Origin: Blautia parvula
Lineage (GTDB): Bacteria; Bacillota; Clostridia; Lachnospirales; Lachnospiraceae
Assembly (NCBI RefSeq): GCF_020215665.1
Contig: NZ_CP084061.1
Span: 1,116,001-1,180,000, forward strand
DNA length: 64,000 bases
Direction: 5' to 3'
Below are positions 49,987 through 59,562 of this stretch, one piece after another (within the stretch, counting starts at the first letter, position 1; every line of letters begins with the position of its first letter). The notes under the pieces are model-generated. The model saw nothing but the letters and a program-made list of their open reading frames with translations. It did not search any database and was not told the DNA's origin. Both the position numbers and the translations under genes were made by a program.

Positions 49987-49999
49987 ATTCCTCCTGCCT

Positions 50000-50878
50000 T
50001 TATTCAATATTCTGAATCTGTTCCCGGATCTTCTCTATCTCTGTTTTTAAGTCAATGGCAAGATTGGAAGTCTCCAGGTCATTGGCCTTGGATAAAATGG
50101 TATTTGCCTCACGGTTCATCTCCTGGGCAATAAAGTCAAGCTTCCTGCCGATGCCGTCCTCCTGCTCCAGTACATCCTTCATATGGGAGATATGGCTCTT
50201 TAAACGCACGGTTTCCTCGTCCGTGCAGATCTTATCCGCAAAGAGGATCACTTCCGCCGCAATGCGGCTCTCCTCTATCTGGGTATCCTGCAGAAGTTCT
50301 GCCACCTTATTCTCCAGCTTTTCTCTGTATTCACGGAGAATCTCAGGAGAACGCGCCTCCACCTGCTCTACCTTGCTGTACATGCCGTCCAGCTTTTCCA
50401 GAATGTCATTCTTCAGATGTCCGCCCTCTTTGATCCTGGTATCCACAAACCGGCGGGCAGCCTCCCGCAGAACTTCCTCCAGGGAACTCCACAGTTCTTT
50501 TTCATCCACCGTCTGTTCTTCCATGGTGAACACCTCCGGGCAGCTTAGAAGCCTGGACGTTCTTATGTCATTTTCCAGATGAAATTCTTCACTCATCTGC
50601 TGTAAGTATTCTAAATATTGTCCTGCAATTTCCCTGTTGTATTTTACGGAAACACGGGACTGGGTGTAGTCCTCATAGGCGATGAAGAGGTCCACCTTGC
50701 CGCGCTGGAGATATTCTTTCAATACGGCACGTATGGAAGCCTCGAAACTGCTCAGCTTCTTGGGCATGCGTATATTGATATCCAGATAGCGGTGATTTAC
50801 GGATTTCATTTCAACCGTAACTTTTCTTTCTTCGTCAATCACCTCGGCTCTTCCAAAGCCTGTCATGCTCTTGATCAT
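50000..50878 (-). CDS. YicC/YloC family endoribonuclease
   Basis: A 292-residue protein starting [12 protein letters not shown], the family hallmark, and ending in the DUF1732 segment ([20 protein letters not shown]). E. coli YicC and B. subtilis YloC are endoribonucleases involved in small RNA turnover. ATG 50878 is chosen because the family sequence starts there. It is the first gene of the yicC-remA-gmk-rpoZ operon and is divergent from rqcH. Confidence 0.93.
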   Translation of the reverse strand: MIKSMTGFGRAEVIDEERKVTVEMKSVNHRYLDINIRMPKKLSSFEASIRAVLKEYLQRGKVDLFIAYEDYTQSRVSVKYNREIAGQYLEYLQQMSEEFHLENDIRTSRLLSCPEVFTMEEQTVDEKELWSSLEEVLREAARRFVDTRIKEGGHLKNDILEKLDGMYSKVEQVEARSPEILREYREKLENKVAELLQDTQIEESRIAAEVILFADKICTDEETVRLKSHISHMKDVLEQEDGIGRKLDFIAQEMNREANTILSKANDLETSNLAIDLKTEIEKIREQIQNIE

Positions 50879-50984
50879 GTCATTCTCTTTTCTGCTGTTC
50901 TTATTTGCACATAGCATAAATCTGTTACTGTCCGCAAAGCTGTATATGGCTGCTTTTTGGATAGTGACATAAACATACATGGTT

Positions 50985-51013
50985 ATTATAAAGCAATCAC
51001 AATTTCCAGTCAA
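50985..51013 (-). promoter_or_regulatory. Promoter of the yicC operon
   Basis: On the minus strand, TTGACT (51008-51013) and TATAAT (50985-50990) are spaced by 17 bases, about 105 bases before the yicC start. This leaves a leader of roughly 100 bases in which I see no clear fold. Confidence 0.7.
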
Positions 51014-51026
51014 ATCTTTTTTTCAT

Positions 51027-51055
51027 TTGCTTTGTGTTTCCATTTCGTATATAAT
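51027..51055 (+). promoter_or_regulatory. Promoter of rqcH
   Basis: TTGCTT (51027-51032) and TATAAT (51050-51055) are spaced by 17 bases and lie 30 bases before the rqcH start. Confidence 0.7.
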
Positions 51056-51085
51056 CGTGATAGCGGAATCGGAAGGAGAATTTAT

Positions 51086-52834
51086 ATGGCTTTTGACGGA
51101 ATTACCATTGCAAATATAGTAAAAGAATTAAATGAAACGATTGTGGGCGGCAAAATAAACAAGATCGCCCAGCCCGAGGCGGATGAGCTTATCCTCACCA
51201 TAAAAAATAACAGGACACAGTACCGGCTGCTCATATCAGCCAGCGCCTCCCTGCCTCTGATCTATTTTACGGACAAGAACAAAGTAAGCCCTCTCACAGC
51301 ACCGAATTTCTGTATGCTGCTGCGCAAGCATGTGGGAAGCGGCAAGATCACGGCAGTGACCCAGCCGGGACTGGAGCGTGTCATTGAGATCCGAATAGAA
51401 CATTTAAATGAACTTGGAGATCTGTGCTTTAAAACCCTGGTGGTGGAGATCATGGGCAAGCACAGCAATATTATTTTCCTCAATGAGGAGCGCATGATCC
51501 TGGACAGCATCAAGCATGTATCCCTAAATATGAGCTCTGTCAGGGAGGTTCTTCCGGGAAGAGATTATTTTATTCCGCAGACTCAGGACAAGAAGAATCC
51601 CCTTGCTGTCACAGAGGAAGAATTTTATGCGGCGGTGTACGGAAAGCCTACCAATATAGCCAAGGCCATCTATACCTCTCTTACAGGGTTAAGCCCCGCA
51701 GCCGCGGAGGAGATCTGCGCCAGAGCAGGCGTACACGGAAGTGACCCTGCAGACGGGCTTTCCGGGCAGGAGAAGGAACGGGTCTTCCAGGCGTTTTCAC
51801 GCTTTATGGAGGATGTAAAAGAGGGGCGCTTTACTCCCAATATTGTGTACAGCCCCTCCGGGGAACCGGTGGAATTCGGAGCTGTTCCCCTCACCCAGTA
51901 TACGGATTATACAGTCAGGGAATACGATTCCATCTCCCAGGTCCTGGAGCAGTACTATGCCCAGAAAAATATCATTACCCGTATGCGTCAGAAATCCGCG
52001 GACCTGCGGAAAATAGTCCAGACCGCCCTGGACCGCAACTGGAAAAAATTCGACCTGCAGACAAAGCAGATGCAGGACACGAAAAAAATGGACAAATACA
52101 AAGTCTATGGGGAGCTGATCAACACATACGGCTATAACCTGGAGGAGGGCTGTAAATCCTTCCGGGCACTGAATTATTATACCAATGAGGAGATCACCAT
52201 TCCCCTTGACCCCACCATGACCCCTCAGGAAAACTCCAAGAAATACTTTGACAGGTACAATAAGCTGAAACGTACCGCACAGGCTCTGGAGGAACAGTTA
52301 GCGGACACAGAAAGTGAAATCCGCCACCTGGAATCCATTCAGGCTGCCCTGGACATTGCCCAGCAGGAAAGCGACCTGTCCCAGATCAAGGAGGAACTGA
52401 CGGAATACGGGTATATCAAGAAGCACTATACCGGCGGCAAAAAGAAAATGCAGGCCAAATCAAAACCCCTGCATTATATATCCAGCGACGGCTATCACAT
52501 TTATGTGGGAAAAAATAATTACCAGAACGAAGAACTCACCTTTAAATTCGCCACAGGAGGTGACTGGTGGTTCCATGCCAAGAAAATGGCAGGCTCCCAT
52601 GTGGTGGTAAAGTCCAACAATGAAGAGCTGCCTGACCGTACCTTTGAGGAGGCAGGCCGTCTGGCCGGGTATTATTCCAGCGGACGCACTGCCCCCAAAG
52701 TGGAGATTGACTATATCCAGAAAAAACACGTGAAAAAGCCAAACGGCTCCAAGCCCGGCTTTGTGGTGTATTATACCAACTACTCCCTGATCATAGAACC
52801 GGATATCACAGGCATCCGGCTGGTGGAAGACTAA
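51086..52834 (+). CDS. rqcH: NFACT family ribosome quality control protein RqcH
   Basis: A 582-residue homologue of eukaryotic Rqc2, which binds stalled 50S subunits and adds alanine tails to arrested peptides. The NFACT-N domain starts FDGITIANIVKELNETIVGGKINKI. A helix-hairpin-helix region (around 200-215) and coiled coils (300-470) follow. The NFACT-R domain has YHIYVGKNNYQNEELTFKFA, then GGDWWFHAKKMAGSHVVV. The older name, fibronectin-binding protein, is probably misleading. ATG 51086 follows GGAAGGAG. Confidence 0.93.
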   Translation: MAFDGITIANIVKELNETIVGGKINKIAQPEADELILTIKNNRTQYRLLISASASLPLIYFTDKNKVSPLTAPNFCMLLRKHVGSGKITAVTQPGLERVIEIRIEHLNELGDLCFKTLVVEIMGKHSNIIFLNEERMILDSIKHVSLNMSSVREVLPGRDYFIPQTQDKKNPLAVTEEEFYAAVYGKPTNIAKAIYTSLTGLSPAAAEEICARAGVHGSDPADGLSGQEKERVFQAFSRFMEDVKEGRFTPNIVYSPSGEPVEFGAVPLTQYTDYTVREYDSISQVLEQYYAQKNIITRMRQKSADLRKIVQTALDRNWKKFDLQTKQMQDTKKMDKYKVYGELINTYGYNLEEGCKSFRALNYYTNEEITIPLDPTMTPQENSKKYFDRYNKLKRTAQALEEQLADTESEIRHLESIQAALDIAQQESDLSQIKEELTEYGYIKKHYTGGKKKMQAKSKPLHYISSDGYHIYVGKNNYQNEELTFKFATGGDWWFHAKKMAGSHVVVKSNNEELPDRTFEEAGRLAGYYSSGRTAPKVEIDYIQKKHVKKPNGSKPGFVVYYTNYSLIIEPDITGIRLVED

Positions 52835-52891
52835 AAAGGGCTGAAGGAAGGGTCTGACGGGTAATCACAGACAGAAACAAAAGGTTCCGGG

Positions 52892-54514
52892 TCAGAGGGT
52901 GTCCCTTCGGTAAATGACATCCCCGTCCTTTATCGTTGCCAGCACCCGGATATCCCGGATCTGCATTTTGTCCTTTTCCAGCGGATTTTCAGACAGGATC
53001 ACAAAATCCGCTCTCTTGCCCGGGGCGATGCTGCCTCTCTCCCGCTCTTCAAAATACTGGTATGCCGTGTTCACGGTGACTGCTTTCAGCGCATCTGTCA
53101 CAGAGATGCGCTCTTTGCTGCCCAGTACTTTTCCGTTCTTTGTGCATCGGTTTACAGCGCACCATACGGTCTCCAGCATATCCGGTTCAATGACAGGGGC
53201 GTCCTGGTGGAAGGTATAGGCAATGCCCTCTTTTTCGGCGGAAGCTGCCGGACTTATATGGGAAGCCCGCTCCATGCCCAAATTATCTGCGTGGATATCT
53301 CCCCAGTGGTACACATGTCCGGCAAAGAAGGAGGGTATCATTCCCATGGCCTTCACATTTGGTATCTGGTCAAGTCCGAGAAGCTGCGCGTGTATCATAA
53401 CCGGACGAATATCCGCGGGAAGCGTCTTTCCTTCCGCGGCGGCAGCTTTCTCGAAAACACGGATATACTGTCCGCAGGCAGCGTCCCCATTGCAGTGGGC
53501 CAGGATCTGCATGTGTTCCTCCAGAGCACGGCGCACAAAGGCGCAGACCTCCTCATCTGTGTGTACCGGATATCCCCGGTATCCCTCTTTTTCCGGCCCT
53601 GACGTATAGGGCATTCTAAGCCAGGCTGTTCTGCCCTGAGGCGAGCCGTCCAAAAAGATTTTATATCCCCCTATTTTAAAATGCCGGAGGAATCCCTCTC
53701 TGTGTTTCCCCATAGCTTCCAGAAATTTTCCGGCACCTTTCATGTCCAGATACCCCACCACGTCCAGCTTCAGGATTCCTGACTCCACAATTTTCTGATA
53801 GAGAGGAAGCATCTCATCCACCACCAGTCCCTCCTGGATCAGGGTGATCCCATGGGAGGCGTATCTCTTTTGTGCCTTTTCCACAGCATCCATAAATTCT
53901 TCCGGTGAGGGAAGCGGAATCTTTTTCTGAAACTCCACAAAGGCGTTCTCCTCCATATATCCTGTGGGGATATAGTCCTGCACAGCAATCTTTCCTCCCG
54001 GTATTTCCTGTACCGCCCCATTTCCATTCATGGAAATGCCGAGACGCAGAAGTGCTTCTGTGTTAAAGACACCCATATGGCCGGACTGGTGGGTGATCAC
54101 CAGGGGATTGTCCGGGGCTGCCTCATCCAGAAGGTGTCTGTCAGGATGGGATCTCTCCTCCAGAAAATTGTGGTCATATCCCTTTCCTGTCAGCCATTTC
54201 CCCTTCTCCACATGCCTGACAGCGATATATTCCCGCACCCGTTCCGCAATTTCCCGGAAACTTTTGGTACCATCCAGGGAAATCTGCAGTTCCCCGTTGG
54301 CGCAGGCCATAAAATGGCTGTGAGCATCCAGAAAGGCGGGCATCATGGTCCGCCCCTCCAGATCCACCCGTTCTGTGTCCGCACCGGCACAAGCCTCCAC
54401 AGCCGCTTTTCTTCCCACTGCCGCTATCCTGCCGTCCTTTACAAGTACCGCCTCCGCGTACATCTGTTTTTCCATTGTCAGGATGATTCCGTTCGCATAT
54501 AGTTTCTGTCCCAT
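52892..54514 (-). CDS. YtcJ-like amidohydrolase
   Basis: A 540-residue metal-dependent hydrolase of the Amidohydro_3 group. The N-terminal metal motif is AFLDAHSHF near residue 65; other ligands are in AHCNGDAA (His), MIHAQLL (His) and the late FHQDAPV (Asp). A C-terminal composite-barrel part includes GSIAPGKRADFVILSENPL. The substrate is unknown; relatives cleave amides, carbamates or aromatic N-formyl groups. ATG 54514 is 7 bases after GGAGGT. It is the last gene of the GGDEF-J-Hsp70 operon, 16 bases after the Hsp70 gene. Confidence 0.87.
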   Translation of the reverse strand: MGQKLYANGIILTMEKQMYAEAVLVKDGRIAAVGRKAAVEACAGADTERVDLEGRTMMPAFLDAHSHFMACANGELQISLDGTKSFREIAERVREYIAVRHVEKGKWLTGKGYDHNFLEERSHPDRHLLDEAAPDNPLVITHQSGHMGVFNTEALLRLGISMNGNGAVQEIPGGKIAVQDYIPTGYMEENAFVEFQKKIPLPSPEEFMDAVEKAQKRYASHGITLIQEGLVVDEMLPLYQKIVESGILKLDVVGYLDMKGAGKFLEAMGKHREGFLRHFKIGGYKIFLDGSPQGRTAWLRMPYTSGPEKEGYRGYPVHTDEEVCAFVRRALEEHMQILAHCNGDAACGQYIRVFEKAAAAEGKTLPADIRPVMIHAQLLGLDQIPNVKAMGMIPSFFAGHVYHWGDIHADNLGMERASHISPAASAEKEGIAYTFHQDAPVIEPDMLETVWCAVNRCTKNGKVLGSKERISVTDALKAVTVNTAYQYFEERERGSIAPGKRADFVILSENPLEKDKMQIRDIRVLATIKDGDVIYRRDTL

Positions 54515-54530
54515 TTTCATACCTCCGGGT

Positions 54531-56225
54531 TTATAGATTATCTTCTTCTACTTCTTCCATTATCTGCGAAAAATGTTTCGCCGCTTCTTCTATTTTACCC
54601 CGGTCTCTGGTATTTAACACCATTTCAAATTTCTGCAGCTCATATTCCATCCGCCGCCGGTTCTCACCCACAGTTTCCTCATAAAGGCGCTCCCCTTTCA
54701 GAAGCAGCAGACGGTTCTCCTCCTGCTCTCTCGGATGGATCTTCAGGTAGGAGAGTTCCTTCATACGGGCTTCGATCTCGTTGTCCGTCATTTCATTTTC
54801 ACGGCCCTTAATGATCCGGCGCTGCTTCTGTCCGCTGGATGTGACGCATACCTCCACCTCCAAAATCGAGTTGATGTCATAGGTGTAGGTCACATCCACA
54901 CTCTCCTCCCCGGCCTTGTTCTTCGGCACCTCAATATCCAGTTCTCCTAAAAGGAGATTGTTTTCCGCATATCGGCTCTCTCCCTGCAGAACACAGATAC
55001 GGACACGTTCCTGATCATCGTGCATGGTATAAAAACGCTCCGTACGGCTGGCCGGGATCACTGTATTCCGCTCTATGATCGGACAGAAATGCCCCTCATC
55101 TATCCTGCCGTCCTCCAGCCGCACAGACACCTCTGTTCCAAGCGTAAAGGCACACACATCGGTTAAAATCACTTCCCGGACTGCCTCCTGCCGTTCCTTC
55201 ATGGCTCCCTGGATGGCAGCTCCCAGAGCCACCGCCTCGTCAGGATTCATGGCTGTATCAGGGAATTTTTTGAACATGCGGATAATAAAATCCCTCACAA
55301 CAGGAAGTCTGGTGGCCCCGCCTACCAGCACGATCTCATCAATATCCGACAGCTTTACATGGGCATCTGACAGGCTTCTCTGTACCGGCTTCCTGATCTT
55401 TGCAAGAAGCGGTTCGCACATCTTTTCGTATTCCTTCAGGGTAATCGCAAGAGGCCTTTCCTCCCCGTCTATTCTGCAGTTCATGGTTCCTGACGCTGCC
55501 CGGCTGTAGGACAGCTTACAGGCCTCTGCCTGCTTGCGGATCTGTCCCAGGGTCTTCTGTGTCAGCGCTGTAAGCTTCAGCCCCATTTTATCCATATAAT
55601 GCTGCACCAGCAGCTCTGTGAAATCCTCACCGCCCAGATAGTTGTCTCCTGCCACTGCCCGGACCTCCAAAATATTCTCGAACAGCTCCAGGATGGATAC
55701 GTCAAAGGTTCCGCCGCCAAGATCGAATACCAGAAATTTTGTGTTTTTCTGTTTCTCGTACAGTCCGTAGGCAATGGCTGCGGCTGTTGGCTCGCTGATG
55801 ATCCGTTCTACTTTCAGACCTGCCAGCTCCCCGGCTCTCTTCGTGGCCTTCCGGCGTTTGTCATCAAAATACGCGGGTACACTGATGACCGCCTCCTCCA
55901 CGGTTTCCTGAAGGAACGCCTCCGCGTCCTCCTTCAGGGAACGCAGAACAAAGGAAGACAGATCCTGGGCCGTAAAGTCTCTTGCTCCCAGCCGGTACTT
56001 CCTGTCACTTCCCATATCGCGCTTAAAGACAGAGGCAGTCATCTGCGGATATAAAAAACCACGTTCCTTTGCTGTCTCTCCCACAAATACCTGGTCATTT
56101 TCATCCACACTCACCACGGACGGCGTTAAATGCCTGCCCAGACGGTTGGGGATAATTCTCGGCCCGTCTTCCGTAAAATATGCTGCCAGACTGTTTGTTG
56201 TACCCAAATCTATTCCAATTATCAA
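54531..56225 (-). CDS. Divergent Hsp70 (DnaK-like) chaperone
   Basis: A 564-residue Hsp70. The ATPase domain (1-370) has GIDLGTTNSLAAYF, FDLGGGTFDVSILEL and VLVGGATRLPVVRDFI. A linker VILTDVCAFTLGTEV and a substrate-binding beta domain (to about 490) follow. The helical lid is short and rearranged and there is no EEVD-like or disordered DnaK tail. It is not the housekeeping DnaK, since grpE and dnaJ are absent. The start is TTG at 56225 with AAAGGA upstream. Its J partner is the gene immediately before it. Confidence 0.88.
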   Translation of the reverse strand: MIIGIDLGTTNSLAAYFTEDGPRIIPNRLGRHLTPSVVSVDENDQVFVGETAKERGFLYPQMTASVFKRDMGSDRKYRLGARDFTAQDLSSFVLRSLKEDAEAFLQETVEEAVISVPAYFDDKRRKATKRAGELAGLKVERIISEPTAAAIAYGLYEKQKNTKFLVFDLGGGTFDVSILELFENILEVRAVAGDNYLGGEDFTELLVQHYMDKMGLKLTALTQKTLGQIRKQAEACKLSYSRAASGTMNCRIDGEERPLAITLKEYEKMCEPLLAKIRKPVQRSLSDAHVKLSDIDEIVLVGGATRLPVVRDFIIRMFKKFPDTAMNPDEAVALGAAIQGAMKERQEAVREVILTDVCAFTLGTEVSVRLEDGRIDEGHFCPIIERNTVIPASRTERFYTMHDDQERVRICVLQGESRYAENNLLLGELDIEVPKNKAGEESVDVTYTYDINSILEVEVCVTSSGQKQRRIIKGRENEMTDNEIEARMKELSYLKIHPREQEENRLLLLKGERLYEETVGENRRRMEYELQKFEMVLNTRDRGKIEEAAKHFSQIMEEVEEDNL

Positions 56226-56246
56226 TTCTTCTGTTCCTTTCTGTCA

Positions 56247-59200
56247 CTACATCCTTCTGCACCCGTAATCTGCCTGTATGTTGAGAAAACCGCTTTCTTT
56301 GAGTCTTGCGTAGTAGTCAAAGGCCTGCTGCCTCTCCCCCGTAAATTCACAGATCAGGGCCATGAGATGAAGGGCTTCCGCACACATTCCTCCCTGCTGC
56401 CCGCAGCAGACATCTTCACATTTTGGGGCATCCGCCATAAGCTCTGCCTGTTTGAAAGCCTCTTCCGTCCTGCCGGTAAAGAGGCAGAGAAGCCCCAGCT
56501 CGTACAGACGCTTTCTCCGGTATTTCCATTTGATCAGGGACGCCTCCCCAAACGTTGACTGCCAGACAGCCAAAAGCGCCTCTGCTGTCTTACCCGCCTT
56601 TGCCGGCTTCTTGGTTCTCATATAAATCTCAGCCGCCAGAAAACCTGCTTGGAAATATTCCGAAGAGCCGGCTTTTGCCTCCTTCAGAACACTTTTTGCC
56701 AGCTTCAGCGCCTCCCGGTTCTTTTCCAGAAGATAGCAGGCGTTGTATGCGGCCAAAAGCTTTGCCCTGCACGAATACGTTTTCTCCTTCTGGATATCCC
56801 GAAGACAGATACGCACCTTGCCGCCCTCCCCCAGTCTATAATAAACCTGGGCCTTTCGGTACAGCACCTCCTGTTCCCTGTCATAGGCCTGCCCGATCCA
56901 GTAAAAGGCTGCGTTTAAGTTCCCGAGCCTTATATATACCTCGATGAGGGATTCTTTCGGAGAGCGTCCATTGGGAAACTGTTTCTGGTGTTTCAGATAA
57001 TATGCCTCCGCCTCAGCAAGACATCCGGTTTCCATACAGCAGTCCCCCAGATTGCCGTACACACGGACCATGTCCTCCTCTTTCAGCAGCGCTTCCGCCT
57101 TTTTCCCGGCCTCAACCGCCCTGTCATATTCCCCCATCATTCTGAGGCAGACACAGATATTGTTGTATGCATACACATTCTCAGGCTCCAGGCGCAGTGC
57201 CTCCTCAAAATCATGCACTGCCCTGCAGTAATAGGCGCAGGCCATGTGAAGCAGTCCCCGCTCCACATAGTAATATGCCTCAGGCTGCAGCTGAATCTGC
57301 CTGTCCGCATAGATAAGCGCTTTCCCGTAAAAGGCCGGGTCTTCCTTCTCCTCCAGAAGGTCCCTGTAGATTTCCGCCAGCTTGCAGTTCGCCCGCCCGT
57401 TTTCCGGGTCAATCTCCAGGGTCTTTTTCAGATAGGCAGCCGCCTGCTCCATTTGTCCAAGACGATGGAAACACTCCCCGATACGGAACATGACCATATC
57501 CCCCTCGGGAAACGCCGTCTCGCAGGACATAAGAACCTCCAGTGCCTCCTGATATTTTTCCAGTTCATATAAAAAATTCCCTTTCATCCATTTAAAAAAA
57601 GGCCGGTTATCCTCTGCCAAAGCTCTGTTGATATACGCAAGCGCTGCTTTTCCGTCGCCCATATTATTCTGCAGACGGGCAGATTCCGCGTAAATCTCCG
57701 CCCGGATTTTACCATTTTCCGGATTGCCTTCCAATTGGGCAAGAAGAGAAGCTGCGTCATCCAAAACCTGTTCCGCGTCGGCTCTTGTCTCTGCCAGCCG
57801 GCTGCATGCGCGCAGGCGGAAAAGGGAGAGCTTTGGTGTGGAAATCTCTGCACTTTCTGCTTGTTTCATGATATCCAGCACATCCTCATACTGCCCTGTA
57901 CTGTCAAAGACCTCTGCGGTCATCTCGTATAAGGGCGGATAAGCTGCAAATATTTTCCTGGCTTCATAAAAATCATGAATGACTCCCTGCCCGTCTTTTA
58001 AGGCCAGCAGCGCCTCCATCCGGTTCACATACCCCCAGAAATTTTCCGGTTCCAGCTCCAGAAGCCTGTCGCAGGCCTCACGGGCCTCACGGCTTAACTT
58101 CATCCGGTTCAAAAGAAGTGCTTTCTGCAGGTAGGTATCCGCGTTCTGATCATAAAAGGCAATGGAGGTCTCCAAAAGCTTCAGCGCATGTTCATCCTGC
58201 TGCCCGGTCTGCATCCAGGCCCGGCCCATAATGTAGTAAGCCGCTGCGATCCGCTCCGGTACCCGCAGCTTCTCCTCCTCGGAAAGGGACGGCTCCTCCC
58301 TGCGGATGCTCTGTATCCAGGCATTTCCCTCCTCCTCAGACTTTTCCGGCATGCCTGCCGCAAAATAAAGCCGTTCCAGCACACTGTGGTAGCCGGTTTC
58401 ATTCTTCATATCCGGCGTCACACCGGTAAGGCAGGCGATTCCCGCCTCATTCTCCTCATTTTGGAGATAACACCAGGCCAGCTCAATGTAATCCTCTGTT
58501 CCTGCTGCCTGCCGGCTGATCATTTCTTTGTACTCTGCGATCAGACGGGTGTTTATCTCTTTTAAACACTCCAGCATCTCCGGGTCCCGGGAGTTGACGC
58601 GGCTGGCACTGCTGATACATTCCTTTGCCTTTTTGTACCGGCCTTTTCCCGCATAATATTTCCCCAGGCGAAGATTGGTCACAAAGTGCTCCGGGAAACG
58701 GCTGCGTATCTTTTCATAGGCCGCAGCCGCCCGGTCCAAATCTCCGTATTCCCACTGAATTCCCCCTCCGAGAATCAGGATCCTAATCTCATCCGGGTAC
58801 TTTTCCAGAAGATGGGACGCCGTCTCATAAGCCTTTTCCTTTTCCCCTTTCAGCATCATGATCCTGGCCTTCTCCATCTCAGCCAGGGGATGACAGATCT
58901 CCAGTGCCTCCATGCTCTTTAACAGCTCTTCGGCGCGCTCTGTATTTCCCTCCTCCACGGCCTCATAGAGCTGAAAATAAGTGGCTGTCCAGGTATCATA
59001 ATCCCCGTCATCCCTGCCCTCAAAATATTCATAGGGAAAATGTATCTCCCCGTGTATCTGGCTTAACATATACCGGACAAATTCCGCGGGCAGATGCTCC
59101 TCAAACTCTGCCTGTTCCTCCTCGATAAGAAAATGCCGGTCCAGTATCCTCCAGATATCCGGCAGAAGCCTGAAATGTACAGCCAAAAACCCGAAGAGTT

Positions 59201-59543
59201 TTTCCCTGACCTCCTCCGCGTCTGCCAGGCTCTGGCACACATCTGCCCGAAGCAGTTCTTTCCAGCATTCCGGGTCCATCCTCCGGGAAAAGGAGTGATA
59301 GACTGCCTCCACCTGCTCCATCCAGAGATCTGTCTCTGTCTGTGCCTCCTGCTTCTGCGTATCCTCTTTCTCAGTGCGGGAATACTGTGCTGCCGTCTCA
59401 TATGCCCGGCGCAGCCTCTTAAAGCCCTCAGGATTGTCTTCCGGGTTGTTGTCCGCCAGAAGTCTCCGGTAAGCCTGCCTGATACACGCTTCGTCCTTTG
59501 ATGGCTCTGTTCCCAATATGTGAAATGCTTCTTTATAATCCAT
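56247..59543 (-). CDS. Large J-domain-like TPR protein
   Basis: A 1098-residue cytosolic protein. Residues 1-60 form a J-like domain (YKEAFHILGTEPSKDEACIR, then AYRRLLADNNPED), but the Hsp70-stimulating HPD tripeptide is replaced by NPE. The rest is a helical solenoid of many TPR units, for example LERYLEKTLEIDPENGRANCKLA-like and ALRLEPENVYAYNNICVCLR-type repeats. It lies 21 bases upstream of the Hsp70 gene and is almost surely its partner. The TPR array is probably the client-binding or scaffold part. GGAGGAG precedes the ATG. Confidence 0.85.
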   Translation of the reverse strand: MDYKEAFHILGTEPSKDEACIRQAYRRLLADNNPEDNPEGFKRLRRAYETAAQYSRTEKEDTQKQEAQTETDLWMEQVEAVYHSFSRRMDPECWKELLRADVCQSLADAEEVREKLFGFLAVHFRLLPDIWRILDRHFLIEEEQAEFEEHLPAEFVRYMLSQIHGEIHFPYEYFEGRDDGDYDTWTATYFQLYEAVEEGNTERAEELLKSMEALEICHPLAEMEKARIMMLKGEKEKAYETASHLLEKYPDEIRILILGGGIQWEYGDLDRAAAAYEKIRSRFPEHFVTNLRLGKYYAGKGRYKKAKECISSASRVNSRDPEMLECLKEINTRLIAEYKEMISRQAAGTEDYIELAWCYLQNEENEAGIACLTGVTPDMKNETGYHSVLERLYFAAGMPEKSEEEGNAWIQSIRREEPSLSEEEKLRVPERIAAAYYIMGRAWMQTGQQDEHALKLLETSIAFYDQNADTYLQKALLLNRMKLSREAREACDRLLELEPENFWGYVNRMEALLALKDGQGVIHDFYEARKIFAAYPPLYEMTAEVFDSTGQYEDVLDIMKQAESAEISTPKLSLFRLRACSRLAETRADAEQVLDDAASLLAQLEGNPENGKIRAEIYAESARLQNNMGDGKAALAYINRALAEDNRPFFKWMKGNFLYELEKYQEALEVLMSCETAFPEGDMVMFRIGECFHRLGQMEQAAAYLKKTLEIDPENGRANCKLAEIYRDLLEEKEDPAFYGKALIYADRQIQLQPEAYYYVERGLLHMACAYYCRAVHDFEEALRLEPENVYAYNNICVCLRMMGEYDRAVEAGKKAEALLKEEDMVRVYGNLGDCCMETGCLAEAEAYYLKHQKQFPNGRSPKESLIEVYIRLGNLNAAFYWIGQAYDREQEVLYRKAQVYYRLGEGGKVRICLRDIQKEKTYSCRAKLLAAYNACYLLEKNREALKLAKSVLKEAKAGSSEYFQAGFLAAEIYMRTKKPAKAGKTAEALLAVWQSTFGEASLIKWKYRRKRLYELGLLCLFTGRTEEAFKQAELMADAPKCEDVCCGQQGGMCAEALHLMALICEFTGERQQAFDYYARLKESGFLNIQADYGCRRM

Positions 59544-59562
59544 ATGCTCCTCCTGCCGCCCC